Shown here: piece by piece, positions 17,836 through 26,753 of the stretch
Layout: each line of letters begins with the position of its first letter
Position numbering within the stretch: position 1 is the stretch's first letter
DNA from: Sporosarcina sp.
GTDB taxonomy: Bacteria > Bacillota > Bacilli > Bacillales_A > Planococcaceae
Reading direction: 5' to 3'
Assembly: GCA_029257435.1 (NCBI GenBank)
Contig: JARIBI010000035.1
Location: forward strand, 28,981 to 92,980
DNA: 64,000 bases
Translations under genes and position numbers: made by a program
Notes under the pieces: generated by a model
What the model was told of the DNA's origin: nothing
The model's input: only the letters and a program-made list of their open reading frames with translations
Database searches by the model: none

Positions 17836-18382
17836 ACATTCTATAAAGTTCATATTTCATCTTCTTCCAGCTACCGAAACGTCTGATAATTGTTTTTGCA
17901 TTTGGAATATCTGTGTTTGTTTCGCTAAGTCTGTTCCATGCACGTACTGTTGGCGGTATCGTTGGGAAATTGGACTTAATTAACTGCTTCAATACATCGT
18001 CACTATAACCATAGGTTTTGCCTGTATGTTTAGCAATTTCGTTTTGACCAAGTCGTTGTAAGAAAACATGATATCGCGGTAAGTTGTTCGCGAGCGCAAA
18101 TTCATCCCATTTTAAATTAGTTGTAAAATGGTCTTTGTACTGTTTCAAGAATTCAATCAGCCTAGCATCATCGTACAATTGACCGCGTCCTCGTTCAACT
18201 ATAGGAAGTCCTAACCTTTCTTTTAATGCGTTCCAGCTACCAAAGTAGCTGATAAAGGTCTGAGAGTGGGGAAGGTTTTTATTTTTCCTGTATTCGTCCC
18301 ATTGTTTCGTACTCGTAATTTGTTCTATATGTTGTTTTGCAATCAGAAGAAGAGTGTCTTTCGTGTATTTCACGTAGTTCAT
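17834..18382 (-). CDS. Protein with three homing-endonuclease-associated repeats
   Basis: 182 residues made of about three copies of a 50-60-residue repeat: SYFGSWNALKERLGL, RLGQNEIAKHTGKTY and RRFGSWKKMKYEL close each unit. This pattern is known as the homing endonuclease-associated repeat, a small helix-turn-helix-like DNA-binding unit. No nuclease motif is present, so it may act as a DNA-binding regulator. It starts 11 bases after the stop of the membrane protein gene upstream and is probably in its operon. The ribosome site (GGAG) is close to ATG 18382. Confidence 0.72.
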   Translation of the reverse strand: MNYVKYTKDTLLLIAKQHIEQITSTKQWDEYRKNKNLPHSQTFISYFGSWNALKERLGLPIVERGRGQLYDDARLIEFLKQYKDHFTTNLKWDEFALANNLPRYHVFLQRLGQNEIAKHTGKTYGYSDDVLKQLIKSNFPTIPPTVRAWNRLSETNTDIPNAKTIIRRFGSWKKMKYELYRM

Positions 18383-18392
18383 CGCTCCATTC

Positions 18393-19616
18393 TTATAGAC
18401 CGTAGCCTAGATCAAACTTTTTTAATTGGATGGCTCTATAATCTTGATTGACTTCTTTGAAGTATTGTTCACATTCCTGAACGTCCGCTGCATATAAAGA
18501 GTAAAATACATCTGCATTTGGTATGTTTTTGACTTCTTTTGAAATTGCAGATTCTATATCGGTATTGACTTCATAAGGGAAGACGCGTGGAATGAAGTAC
18601 AACATCGTATGAGCAATTTTATTCCATTTAAAAACATCGGTTCTTTGCGAAACATTATCTTGTAATTCTTTGAAGTCTAGATGGTTACATCCCATGCTGT
18701 GTCGAATGAAAGATAAGTTTTGAAGAACCATTTTTGCGTTTTCTGGAATAGAAGGAACCAACTTTTGCTTATCTGCATCCCATATAAATTCGATAGGGAG
18801 GGCAGGTACGTGTAATTCCCTACTGCAATAATCGTCACTAAAACGATAACTATTTAGATTGTTAAATTTGTAAATGACACTGTACGGTCGCATCGGTATA
18901 TACTCCGCACATTGTGATGCGAATATAGGTAGTGGGTTAGGGAATAAGATATAATTTTGTTTCTTAGAAATGCAATATCCAATCGCCCAATTCCGATCCG
19001 TTTCAATGGAAAGAACCGCTCTGTTTAAAAGAGATTCTAATTTTCTACCGTAGACGTATTGAATTTCATCCCCGTGTCGTTTACGTTGCTCTGCGTACAG
19101 CTCATAGCCTTGTAGGTTCTTTTCGCTGTCTTTGTACTTTGTCAGTAAAGGACGCAATTCAGGGTCCTTCTTGTACGTAGGAATCATGCCATTCTTTACC
19201 TCATTTGATTGACGATGCTTCCAATATTCTCGGATTACAATCGGTAGAATAATGGGCGATAGAAGAATGATAACCGGTATTGCTAAGATGGTAACTCCTA
19301 AGTTGGATGAACCAAGTGTACCGAAGATGAACATGATCATACCCACGATTATGAATCCAAGCAAAGCTAGTAGACATATAGCCAGTACAGCAGCGGCAAT
19401 GTGGAGGAACGTGAAGATAGGCATATCTGAAATCATGCCATGACGCTCTGCAAACGCGACAAACCCTAGCTTCTTAAAGAGTGGATAGAACCAATCATTC
19501 CATTTCCAAGCAACAAATATCGGTAACAGCAAGCCGATAAGACCAGCCAATCCTAAACGTTTTTGATTTTCATATTGGTGTTTTGCATTAAAGAACCAGA
19601 GTAAGTCCGTCAGCAT
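18393..19616 (-). CDS. Membrane protein with large cytoplasmic domain
   Basis: 407 residues. Three to four membrane segments lie in the first 150 residues (around 22-38, 70-102 and 105-135), followed by a soluble C-terminal domain of about 250 residues without a motif I recognise. AAGGAGG precedes ATG 19616. It shares an operon with the repeat protein downstream. The region is outside the transfer operon and its function is unknown; a role in exclusion or defence is possible but not shown. Confidence 0.78.
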   Translation of the reverse strand: MLTDLLWFFNAKHQYENQKRLGLAGLIGLLLPIFVAWKWNDWFYPLFKKLGFVAFAERHGMISDMPIFTFLHIAAAVLAICLLALLGFIIVGMIMFIFGTLGSSNLGVTILAIPVIILLSPIILPIVIREYWKHRQSNEVKNGMIPTYKKDPELRPLLTKYKDSEKNLQGYELYAEQRKRHGDEIQYVYGRKLESLLNRAVLSIETDRNWAIGYCISKKQNYILFPNPLPIFASQCAEYIPMRPYSVIYKFNNLNSYRFSDDYCSRELHVPALPIEFIWDADKQKLVPSIPENAKMVLQNLSFIRHSMGCNHLDFKELQDNVSQRTDVFKWNKIAHTMLYFIPRVFPYEVNTDIESAISKEVKNIPNADVFYSLYAADVQECEQYFKEVNQDYRAIQLKKFDLGYGL

Positions 19617-19694
19617 AATAAGCGCCTCCTTATGTATAACATTATATTTACATTGTACACAAAATAATCGATAAAGTCAACAAAAGTCAAACAT

Positions 19695-19723
19695 AAAAAC
19701 CGCCACTATTGAAGAGTGACGGT
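19695..19723 (-). terminator. Terminator of the AbrB-like gene
   Basis: On the minus strand ACCGTCACT pairs with AGTGGCGGT, followed by TTTT. It lies 39 bases after the AbrB-like stop. Confidence 0.75.
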
Positions 19724-19761
19724 ACAGGGTGATGGTGATTATAGATAGGGGAGAACAAGGG

Positions 19762-20031
19762 TTACTGTTTAGCTTTAAGAATTTCAAGTATTTGCTTTGC
19801 ACCGGTTGGACTAAGTGTTATACCTCCAGTATATTCTTCGTTCTCATTCAATACTTCTCCCGTAATCATACAGGCTTTGGCGGATGAAAACTTACGAAGA
19901 ATGATAATATCATCTTCCACAAATATTTCCATAGGAGTACCGGTATCAATACTCATTGTTCTTCTTAATTCTTTAGGGATTACAATTCGTCCCAATTCAT
20001 CGACTGTACGAGACATTCCTAGAACTATCAT
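19762..20031 (-). CDS. AbrB/SpoVT-family transcription regulator
   Basis: 89 residues. The N-terminal swapped-hairpin DNA-binding domain is clear (SRTVDELGRIVIPKELRR, about 7-24, then GTPMEIFVEDDIIILRKF), and the C-terminal part (CMITGEVL...GGITLSPTGA) matches the AbrB/Abh dimerisation region. AbrB proteins repress transition-phase genes in Bacillales and similar copies sit on plasmids. AAAGGAG is 8 bases before ATG 20031. Its targets may be plasmid promoters. Confidence 0.92.
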   Translation of the reverse strand: MIVLGMSRTVDELGRIVIPKELRRTMSIDTGTPMEIFVEDDIIILRKFSSAKACMITGEVLNENEEYTGGITLSPTGAKQILEILKAKQ

Positions 20032-20079
20032 TTTTACACTCCTTTACTGGTTCAGCAGGCTAGTAGTTTTAAAACTATC

Positions 20080-20215
20080 AGTCAATTCTTTCATCGGATT
20101 CTTTATCCATTTTCTTTAATATCTCGCGTTGTTCATTTTGAGAAATTAGTGTATAAAACTGTTGTCTTAATAGACGAATGTCCCAACTGGTCCCTTAGAC
20201 TACCTTGAAAATCTC
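20080..20215 (-). pseudogene. Remnant of a XerS-like recombinase 3' end
   Basis: Translated on the minus strand with a frameshift, this reads RDQLGHSSIKTTVLYTN then EQREILKKMDKE, almost the same as the last 45 residues of the intact recombinase at 21797-22915. A two-base deletion near 20137 breaks the frame and the upstream part is absent. It marks a duplicated recombinase 3' end about 1.7 kb from the intact one. Confidence 0.88.
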
Positions 20216-20269
20216 TTCTTTTTACTCAACTTGAAATATCCTTTCCCGTCTTATTATTTATTCTACACA

Positions 20270-20318
20270 AAAAAACCTATAGAGTAGACTCTTTTTAAAG
20301 TGTCTACTCTATAGGTTA
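20270..20318 (-). terminator. Strong terminator of the secreted-protein gene
   Basis: ACCTATAGAGTAGACAC pairs with GAGTCTACTCTATAGGT and T7 follows on the minus strand. It lies 29 bases after the stop at 20347. Confidence 0.88.
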
Positions 20319-20346
20319 CAGTTTAACGATGTAACTCTTTTTTATT

Positions 20347-20946
20347 TTATTTATACTTCACAGCAGTATAAACATTCAACTTTTTTGTTTTAGTAGTATA
20401 AATAGTTCCAAAACTAGGTTGAGTAATTTTATATCTCTCAATTTTTAAATCTGCGTACCCAGCTAATCTACTCCATTTTTTTGAATTGGCTGGTATAGTT
20501 CTAGTTACGCCTTCTGTATGGTTATGTGATACAGATACATCTCCCCATTTTGTAGTAACTTTATTGGAGTAAGTTTGTGATTCGCCTTTACTTGTTGTGT
20601 ATTGACTATTCTTTTGCCAGTCTGGAGTGAATTTTGAGTAACCTAGAAATACGAATTTTTTATTTTCAGTCCCGATCAATGATTCTCCAAAAACTAGAGG
20701 CTGCATATCAGAATCTTTATATTTCGCGGGTTGTTCAAAAGCCTTTACGTAATTTTCCATATCGCTAAGGTTATCAAAAATTAGGATTGTTCCATCAGTT
20801 TCATGGATTTCTAGGTTGTCGTAATCCAACCGTTCAGAAAGATTAATTGGATTCTCAGTAATTGTTGATGCGGATACTAATTGGCTAGAGATAACAGAAA
20901 ATAATAGAACAGCTAACAGCGAAAATAATATTTTCTTCAATTTCAT
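20347..20946 (-). CDS. Secreted protein of unknown function
   Basis: 199 residues from ATG 20946, which has AAAGGAG 8 bases upstream; an in-frame Met at 21006 lacks one. A Sec signal peptide (MKLKKILFSLLAVLLFSVIS up to about SASTI) is clear. The mature part is polar, rich in Thr/Ser/Lys and aromatic residues with apparent beta strands (KVTTKWGDVSVSHNH; LKIERYKITQ), and has no cysteine or enzyme motif I recognise. A surface or bacteriocin-like role is possible. It is very AT-rich compared with its neighbours, which fits recent acquisition. Confidence 0.78.
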   Translation of the reverse strand: MKLKKILFSLLAVLLFSVISSQLVSASTITENPINLSERLDYDNLEIHETDGTILIFDNLSDMENYVKAFEQPAKYKDSDMQPLVFGESLIGTENKKFVFLGYSKFTPDWQKNSQYTTSKGESQTYSNKVTTKWGDVSVSHNHTEGVTRTIPANSKKWSRLAGYADLKIERYKITQPSFGTIYTTKTKKLNVYTAVKYK

Positions 20947-21136
20947 TTGTTTCACTCCTTTTTTTGTAATTAAAATTATTGTATAGAAAATATTACCATT
21001 AGTCAAGCTGTTAATTTAAATTATTTCAAATTTTGTGTTTTTGTAGTTTTATCTAATATTATGTTATATAATCAAAAAACCAGAGGGAACTATGCTATGG
21101 TTTTATTCGAATTTATAGGAGAGGTTAGGTATTCAA

Positions 21137-21337
21137 ATGAAAAACAAAAAAAGTATTAATATTTCTGAATCTATTTTATTGGCTAGTTCATTTTTTATGT
21201 TCATGTTCATTTCTAAGTATTTAGTTTTTATCCCTGAATTTAAATATATTTTCGAGAAATATACCTTATGGTATTTACTACCTGCTATAACTTTAGGTTT
21301 AGCTATACATTCATTTTGGCATAGGAAAGCAGAATGA
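21137..21337 (+). CDS. Small two-helix membrane protein
   Basis: 66 residues with two hydrophobic segments (about 10-31 and 43-58) and a charged start MKNKKSINISES. AGGAGAGG lies upstream of ATG 21137 at rather long spacing. It stands divergent to the secreted-protein gene, with a terminator about 100 bases after its stop. If that protein is a bacteriocin-like toxin, this could be its immunity protein; that is a guess from position only. Confidence 0.55.
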   Translation: MKNKKSINISESILLASSFFMFMFISKYLVFIPEFKYIFEKYTLWYLLPAITLGLAIHSFWHRKAE

Positions 21338-21440
21338 TAGACAAAAGCGATTTTTTTTCAAAACCATTTAAAAGGCGTTCACCCTTTAACGGATATTGCT
21401 TGAGTAAGTCTTCACATGCTTCAGCTGAACAAATAATGGG

Positions 21441-21467
21441 GGAGGGCTTGTATAGCCTTCTTTTTTT
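21441..21467 (+). terminator. Terminator after the small membrane protein
   Basis: GAGGGCT pairs with AGCCTTC across five bases and T7 follows. Confidence 0.7.
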
Positions 21468-21619
21468 GTTTTTCGCAAATTTACACATTATGCCATACAA
21501 ATACTTTTCGACAGCATATAAACGTGTATCGTGGCTTCTCGTGGTTTGTACGACCATTCCCTTTTTAGACACCTTTAGAAGTGGATGAGCAAGTGTAACT
21601 TATCAATTTGAACAAGAAT

Positions 21620-21665
21620 ATACCCCATACCATCGTCTGCCGAAACAGACAAGGCTATGGGGTAT
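21620..21665. repeat. Inverted repeat with nested hairpin
   Basis: ATACCCCATACC and GGCTATGGGGTAT pair around an inner GTCTG/CAGAC stem. Only AATTTTATTT follows on the plus strand, so it is a weak terminator at best. It lies in the 459-base gene-free stretch between the small membrane protein and the recombinase and could also be a recombination site. Confidence 0.55.
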
Positions 21666-21745
21666 AATTTTATTTATTATCGACAAAAAAACTGTATAGT
21701 CTAGAAGCGCATAAAAGTAAATCCTGTTTCGCTTTACGGATTTCT

Positions 21746-21781
21746 AATCCCTCTTATGCTCCTGTTGGGCTAAGAGGGATT
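21746..21781. repeat. Inverted repeat after the XerS-like gene
   Basis: AATCCCTCTTA and TAAGAGGGATT form an 11-bp perfect stem with a 14-base loop just after the recombinase stop. No T run follows on the minus strand. Position and symmetry suit an attachment site or a weak terminator; sequence alone cannot decide. Confidence 0.5.
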
Positions 21782-21796
21782 CCTCCCGAATTTTCT

Positions 21797-22915
21797 TCAT
21801 GTTTTTCTTTCTTCAAGTTCTTTATCCATTTTCTTTAATATCTCGCGTTGTTCATCTTGAGAGAGATTAGTATACAAAACAGTCGTCTCTATAGTGCTAT
21901 GACCCAGCTGGTCGCGAAGACCTACTAAACTACCACCCTCGTCAAGCCAGCGCTTTGCAAACGAGTGTCGCAGTTTGTGAGGGCTTAGACGCTTACCAGA
22001 TAGATAGGCTTTCGTATACTTATTAACTAGCTTTTGGATTGTTTCAACCGCAATCGGGTTTGCAACTCCTCCATAACGAGTTAAAAAGACGAACTGGTTC
22101 TTGCTGTCAGGTTTGTAGATAGTTTGTCTATCTTCTAGATAACACATTAAATCGTGCATAGAAGAGGGGGTAATACTAACGGTATCTGCCTTATTTCCTT
22201 TACGTAAAACACTTAAATCATTTTTCTTGGAATCGATATCCGTTAGTTGTAAGCCCGCCAGCTCGTTCACTCGAATACCGCTGCCTTGAAATAGGGAGAG
22301 TATTGCAAGATCTCGAAGATAATCTCGTTTAAAACGAGAAACCTGTTTATCGGATAAGGTTTTCTCGTAGTCGTGGCGCACATAGGCTAGTAATCCGTCC
22401 ATTTCGTCTTTATCGAGCATTTGACTATTGATTCGCTTTGCGCGACGGGCGGTAGACTCTGTCTTCTTGGGTGTTTTTATCTTGGCCATTACATTTCGAT
22501 CAAAGTAACATTCTCCATCATCATCTTCACTTTCTGTAGTTAGGTAGTTAAAGAGGGATTTGAGTGATTGAATGAATCGGGTTAGGCTGGCTTCCGATCG
22601 AACGACAAAAACATCTTTTCGTTTTTCTACTTTTTCTTCCATGAGCATTTCAAAAAAGAATTCAATGTCTTTTTTTTTCAACGTTTCAAGGACCGAGTAA
22701 GGGATTGTTTGATTCGTTTCAGACGTCGTTAAGCCTTCAGTACGTAGCCAATCAAAGAATTTCTTGTAATCGTACAGGTAACCACTTATCGTGGCGGGGG
22801 AGAGCCTTGCACGCTTCTTGGCACGTACGAAGTCTTGGACATAGAAGGGAAGGTCCTTGATTGCGTGTTCAATATGTTGTTCAGCTGCTATCGTTTTTCG
22901 TGTAGGTACTGACAT
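21797..22915 (-). CDS. XerS-like tyrosine recombinase
   Basis: 372 residues. N-terminal SAM-like DNA-binding domain (ATISGYLYDYKKFFDWLRTEG) and catalytic domain with Arg in SGIRVNEL, HKLRH, LGHS and the Tyr in VLYTN. The length and the segment CYFDRNVMAKIKTPKK are closest to XerS, the single recombinase of streptococci, also found on Bacillales plasmids. It could resolve plasmid dimers or move a DNA segment. AAAGGAGGG precedes ATG 22915. A broken copy of its 3' end lies at 20080-20215. Confidence 0.9.
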   Translation of the reverse strand: MSVPTRKTIAAEQHIEHAIKDLPFYVQDFVRAKKRARLSPATISGYLYDYKKFFDWLRTEGLTTSETNQTIPYSVLETLKKKDIEFFFEMLMEEKVEKRKDVFVVRSEASLTRFIQSLKSLFNYLTTESEDDDGECYFDRNVMAKIKTPKKTESTARRAKRINSQMLDKDEMDGLLAYVRHDYEKTLSDKQVSRFKRDYLRDLAILSLFQGSGIRVNELAGLQLTDIDSKKNDLSVLRKGNKADTVSITPSSMHDLMCYLEDRQTIYKPDSKNQFVFLTRYGGVANPIAVETIQKLVNKYTKAYLSGKRLSPHKLRHSFAKRWLDEGGSLVGLRDQLGHSTIETTVLYTNLSQDEQREILKKMDKELEERKT

Positions 22916-22974
22916 AGGGGTCCCTCCTTTGGTGCAACTAATCTAGTGTACTCTTAATATAATTTTAGTTGAAA

Positions 22975-24009
22975 TCATTGAAATGAATAATTAATATCTT
23001 TTACTACTTTTATGTCAATAGAATCAAAATGAACATTACTTTCATCGAAAATAACGATATTATCTGCTTTGCCCAATGAACTTTTAAATCTAAACCCATC
23101 ATATCTATTAGATTTTATTAATTCTGATAGGTACTGAGTGGGCAAGTATTCAATTTCAGTGTTATCAGGAATCACAGGTTTTGATAAATCAAATACTAAT
23201 CTATTGAAAAGCCGATGATAACCGACTCCAGTTAATAAATCCTTATACTGAAATGGAGATATTAGTAATATCCCTGTATTTAGAGAAACAAGATGCAATA
23301 CCTTCTTTGTAGTTAATTCTACAATTGATATTTCTGCTGATTTATATGGACGTAACTCTGCGATACATGTAGCACTATCTGTTGCTGTATATAGATAGGA
23401 AATTCCTTTTGGATTCGCTCTTCCAGGAGCTGCATACTGATTGGGCGGTGCGCCCATAGTATCAATAGAATGCTTACCAATTCGACCTCTATATAAAATT
23501 GAGTTTTGAGGTAATACAAAAACATTCTCTTCTAAAATACCTGCGATATCTTCAGATATAAATCCGTTCTGAGGGAAAAATCTGTTGCCATGCTTTATTT
23601 CTTCGGTAAGTTGATCCCAATAATCATGATAAGATCTAAAGGTAAAAGAGTGTTCTGCACGAACATACAAATCACTACAATCGAAATTCATATCAGTGTG
23701 ATACATAATATCATCGAAAAGATTTTCACATGGAGTTAGACTATCTTCAAAAATGTTCCATTCGTTTTGAATTAATACATATAGAAATTCTCCCACTTCA
23801 GTCGGATTATCTCCGTAGATAAAATTCGTACCATGCTCTAATAACTCATAATATGGTGTGAAAATGTTGAATTTATCTGCAATTTCACTAGTATTAATTA
23901 CAAAAACATCTTCGCTATCGCAATAATCACAAATACCTTTTCTGTTCTTTGTTTTAATTATTTGCTTCAGAAACCGATCTTGAAAACAATTTATGCAGCA
24001 GTTGTTCAT
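22975..24009 (-). CDS. HEPN/RES N-terminal domain plus RES (NAD+ phosphorylase-like) protein
   Basis: 344 residues. CINC (5-8) and CDYC (27-30) form a zinc ribbon, followed by a helical HEPN/RES_N-like region (to about 165). The RES domain starts at ILYRGRIGKH (about 170) and includes GRANPKGISYLYTATDSATC and AELRPYKSAEISIVEL. RES-domain toxins degrade NAD+ and are normally paired with an Xre-type antitoxin; the HEPN_RES_N type often stands alone. AGGAGG precedes ATG 24009. A protease gene is divergent to it. Enzyme type is by family; a defence role is inference. Confidence 0.85.
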   Translation of the reverse strand: MNNCCINCFQDRFLKQIIKTKNRKGICDYCDSEDVFVINTSEIADKFNIFTPYYELLEHGTNFIYGDNPTEVGEFLYVLIQNEWNIFEDSLTPCENLFDDIMYHTDMNFDCSDLYVRAEHSFTFRSYHDYWDQLTEEIKHGNRFFPQNGFISEDIAGILEENVFVLPQNSILYRGRIGKHSIDTMGAPPNQYAAPGRANPKGISYLYTATDSATCIAELRPYKSAEISIVELTTKKVLHLVSLNTGILLISPFQYKDLLTGVGYHRLFNRLVFDLSKPVIPDNTEIEYLPTQYLSELIKSNRYDGFRFKSSLGKADNIVIFDESNVHFDSIDIKVVKDINYSFQ

Positions 24010-24219
24010 AATTACCTCCTAAAATTAAGATGTTTTCAGACGTCAACCAACTTTCAATTTTTACATTCCAGTTGAACATAAGCAAAACAATAAATATATA
24101 AAGTCTGAAAAAATGTTCTTAACTTTAATAGACTCCTAATGATAATTGCTCCTCTTTGTATAAAAAGTAGATGAGTAGTCAATAATATAATTATTATAAC
24201 TTTGGGAGGCTACTAACGA
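24010..24219. other. Divergent intergenic region
   Basis: 210 bases between the RES and metalloprotease genes, AT-rich. It must hold the promoters of both genes, but no pair of -35/-10 boxes stands out. No repeat or hairpin with a T run was seen. Confidence 0.5.
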
Positions 24220-25092
24220 ATGATAGAACACCTTTTATCAGTTTTTCTTGGGGAGAAGTCATACCTGTCAGATGATTATATTGCAAAGATTGCTCAGAAT
24301 GACGTATGCAGCTTTATTAATAAAAACAATGAAGTAACACATGGCTTTTTAATAGCAAACATCGAGCCTAAAGAATGCATTCGTGAGTATTTACCTCTTG
24401 ACTTAGAATCGGACGATGTAATCGATACTAAACGCTCAGACCTTTCTAGAAAATTAATTCAAGTTCCTTACTTTGATGCATCCGAACAATTGAAAGCGGA
24501 GTTCCACTTAGTATCGAGTAAAAAGGTAAATACAGTTTTGACATACGATTGTATGAAAGTTGTAGAAGATACTAGACAAATGTTGCACCATTTCAATGTA
24601 TTTAACCTGTTAAATACAAGTTTTGATAAATACCATCTAATGTCTTATAATCCTAAAAGCAAATGTTTTTCTGTCAATCCGAAAATATTATATACACATC
24701 TAACAAGAACTTTGGTATTAAGTAATATAAATCCTGAAGATGCCTTGTTAGTTGTTGTTGCACATGAAATTGGGCATATGCTTGACGATGAATTGAATAA
24801 CAAGGCAGATGAATTCGTTGATACAGTTAATAACATACAATTGCTTTCACGGAAACATGAAGGAAGTGAATTGTCAAAACGCGAACTAAATATTTTAAGA
24901 AAAGAGCTTCAAAAGTATCAGTTGATGAATTTAAAGTTTGAAGCTAACGCTTGGATTATTGGTCTGAAATTTATTCCCTCAAACCTAAAGAGGTATTATA
25001 AAGAACAAACGGAGAAAATGTTGTACCAGAACCGGATTGACATGGAAATGCGAATGGAACGAATCCATTTGTCCCTAACTAATAATTTTTGA
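24220..25092 (+). CDS. HEXXH zinc metalloprotease
   Basis: 290 residues. HEIGH (about 181-185) in a hydrophobic helix (LLVVVAHEIGHML) and a downstream EANAW (about 242) give the His, His, Glu zinc ligands of a gluzincin/ImmA-like peptidase. The N-terminal 150 residues are unrecognised. GGGAGG lies 9 bases before ATG 24220. The gene is divergent from the RES toxin-like gene. ImmA-type proteases cleave repressors in mobile elements, so it may control a neighbour; no HTH partner is next to it. Confidence 0.78.
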   Translation: MIEHLLSVFLGEKSYLSDDYIAKIAQNDVCSFINKNNEVTHGFLIANIEPKECIREYLPLDLESDDVIDTKRSDLSRKLIQVPYFDASEQLKAEFHLVSSKKVNTVLTYDCMKVVEDTRQMLHHFNVFNLLNTSFDKYHLMSYNPKSKCFSVNPKILYTHLTRTLVLSNINPEDALLVVVAHEIGHMLDDELNNKADEFVDTVNNIQLLSRKHEGSELSKRELNILRKELQKYQLMNLKFEANAWIIGLKFIPSNLKRYYKEQTEKMLYQNRIDMEMRMERIHLSLTNNF

Positions 25093-25271
25093 CCCTCCCA
25101 AGTATCCTTCGTTCACCATTCTTACTGGATGGTAATGGGGGATATTATGATATCTGAAGAGTTCCAAAACCTGAAATTTGACAAAGGTTAATGAAGACAT
25201 GATGCCAGGACTTGATTGAACGCACTATATATTCCTCTTTTCTCAGATACATGAAGTATCGGATTGAGGTT

Positions 25272-25694
25272 CTATTTTGTTCCTTTAATCTTTACTGAAT
25301 GTAGATTTTCGTTATGCTTCACCCTTTCAGGACAACGATTGAGTTCTTCCTTCAATAGAAAAATAACGTTGTTGAGTTTTTTTATCTCAAGATGTGTTTC
25401 ACTTTGTTTTTGAGCCATGCGATTTTGAACTAAAACGTGGTACAGACCCAATAATGTAACGACCCCAACTAAAGAATTTAATGTAAACTCGAATTTATTA
25501 TCTGTATTTAATTTTGGATCAGCAATGCCGATAAACATATAAAGCAATTGAACAACTATTATCAAAAATACAATGGATATAGCAGCTAATGAGACTATAT
25601 TCATTCGGAAAAAGGATTTTGTTACATGTAAATTAACCCAATACAATAGTGCCATCAACATTATCCCGCCCACAATCCAATACGCGAAATTCAT
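25272..25694 (-). CDS. Membrane protein with C-terminal coiled coil
   Basis: 140 residues from ATG 25694, which follows GGGGGATG; the longer frame to 25814 lacks a ribosome site. Three hydrophobic segments (about 5-20, 30-55 and 68-85) and then a helical, charged tail with heptad-like spacing (THLEIKKLNNVIFLLKEELN). The 26122-26730 protein has the same layout. Function unknown. Confidence 0.68.
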   Translation of the reverse strand: MNFAYWIVGGIMLMALLYWVNLHVTKSFFRMNIVSLAAISIVFLIIVVQLLYMFIGIADPKLNTDNKFEFTLNSLVGVVTLLGLYHVLVQNRMAQKQSETHLEIKKLNNVIFLLKEELNRCPERVKHNENLHSVKIKGTK

Positions 25695-26121
25695 TCTATT
25701 CATCCCCCAGTTAGTCTGTTTTTCTTTTGATTGTTCCTTTAAGTTTGCGCTAGCCTCTAAGTAAACAGAGCAGATATGCCAGCGCTCTATGGACTTTCTT
25801 ATTGACATCAACAAGAAAGTCTTATGTAAATTATACCATTTCTATTTTAGTTGTCTATGTTTTAACTAAATTAGTATTTAGCGTAAAGTATAAAAGCAAT
25901 ACGTTTTCACATATTTCTTAAAGGTCTACTTCCCTCTACATTGGCTTACAAGTTAGAACGATTATTCTACAATGCTTCTACTGATATACTTGTGAAATTT
26001 AATATCCATCTAACTTGTATGTCCTTCTACAGATTTACTGTCATTCGACATGTGTACTGTCGAGAGAATGCTAGTTTGAATTTAAAGCTCAAAGATTTTC
26101 TCCTGAGCCTACTTTTGTTAT
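25695..26121. other. Gene-free AT-rich stretch
   Basis: 427 bases with no frame that has a ribosome site and no clear hairpin terminator. I see nothing in it beyond the likely upstream region of the 25272-25694 gene. Confidence 0.5.
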
Positions 26122-26730
26122 CTAGTTTCCTTTCTTAAAGTATCCATGTTTACGTCTTTTGAGGAAACGATTCGCAGTGGCTCTTTTCTCAAGAAGAGAA
26201 GACAACCGATGTAACTCTTTAATGCCTTGAATTTCTGATTCTGATAGTCTATTTAGCTGTTGAGAAATATCTTCTTGAAAAGACTCATTTTTTTGTAACT
26301 GTCCTTGAAGCTGTTCTTCAAGGTTTTGTATCTTTTCTTTACTTTTTTCAATTTCATCTTTTGCGACTGATAAATTCTTTTGCGCTTCTTTAAGTGAGTC
26401 CTTAGCTGGTCTTTGTTGCAATTCCCTCAAATTGTCTAGCAAAATTTGAATGAGGGCAATCAGTGTAGCGAATGTCGCAAATTCTATATAAGTTTTGGGA
26501 TTACTCATTAAAGATTTTATTATATCTAAGAAATCAGTTTCAATGTGTTTGTTGGAGAAATCAGAAATTCTCTTGAAAATATAAGACATATACGACAAAA
26601 AACCTAATAATATAATTGTCGTCGCAGTCCATGAAGTCCATACTGCTAAACTTCTTTTTTTATTTGAAAAGTAATATATGAGATAATTGACAATTAGAAA
26701 CCCTATGATGGAGAGTGAAAAAAACAACAT
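26122..26730 (-). CDS. Membrane protein with long C-terminal coiled coil
   Basis: 202 residues. Three hydrophobic segments (about 1-22, 32-52 and 80-95) and then a long coiled coil (about 100-180; AKDEIEKSKEKIQNLEEQLQ). The tail is basic (RFLKRRKHGYFKK). AAAGGCGG precedes ATG 26730, which lies 24 bases after the stop of the PD-(D/E)XK-like gene, so the two form an operon. A membrane-anchored partner of that nuclease-like protein is a reasonable guess. Confidence 0.75.
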   Translation of the reverse strand: MLFFSLSIIGFLIVNYLIYYFSNKKRSLAVWTSWTATTIILLGFLSYMSYIFKRISDFSNKHIETDFLDIIKSLMSNPKTYIEFATFATLIALIQILLDNLRELQQRPAKDSLKEAQKNLSVAKDEIEKSKEKIQNLEEQLQGQLQKNESFQEDISQQLNRLSESEIQGIKELHRLSSLLEKRATANRFLKRRKHGYFKKGN

Positions 26731-26753
26731 TAAATTACCGCCTTTCGCTATAC

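Noticed and set aside
21303..21572. 89-codon minus-strand frame
   Set aside because: It runs through the plus-strand terminator at 21441-21467 and overlaps the small membrane gene; its starts have no properly spaced ribosome site.
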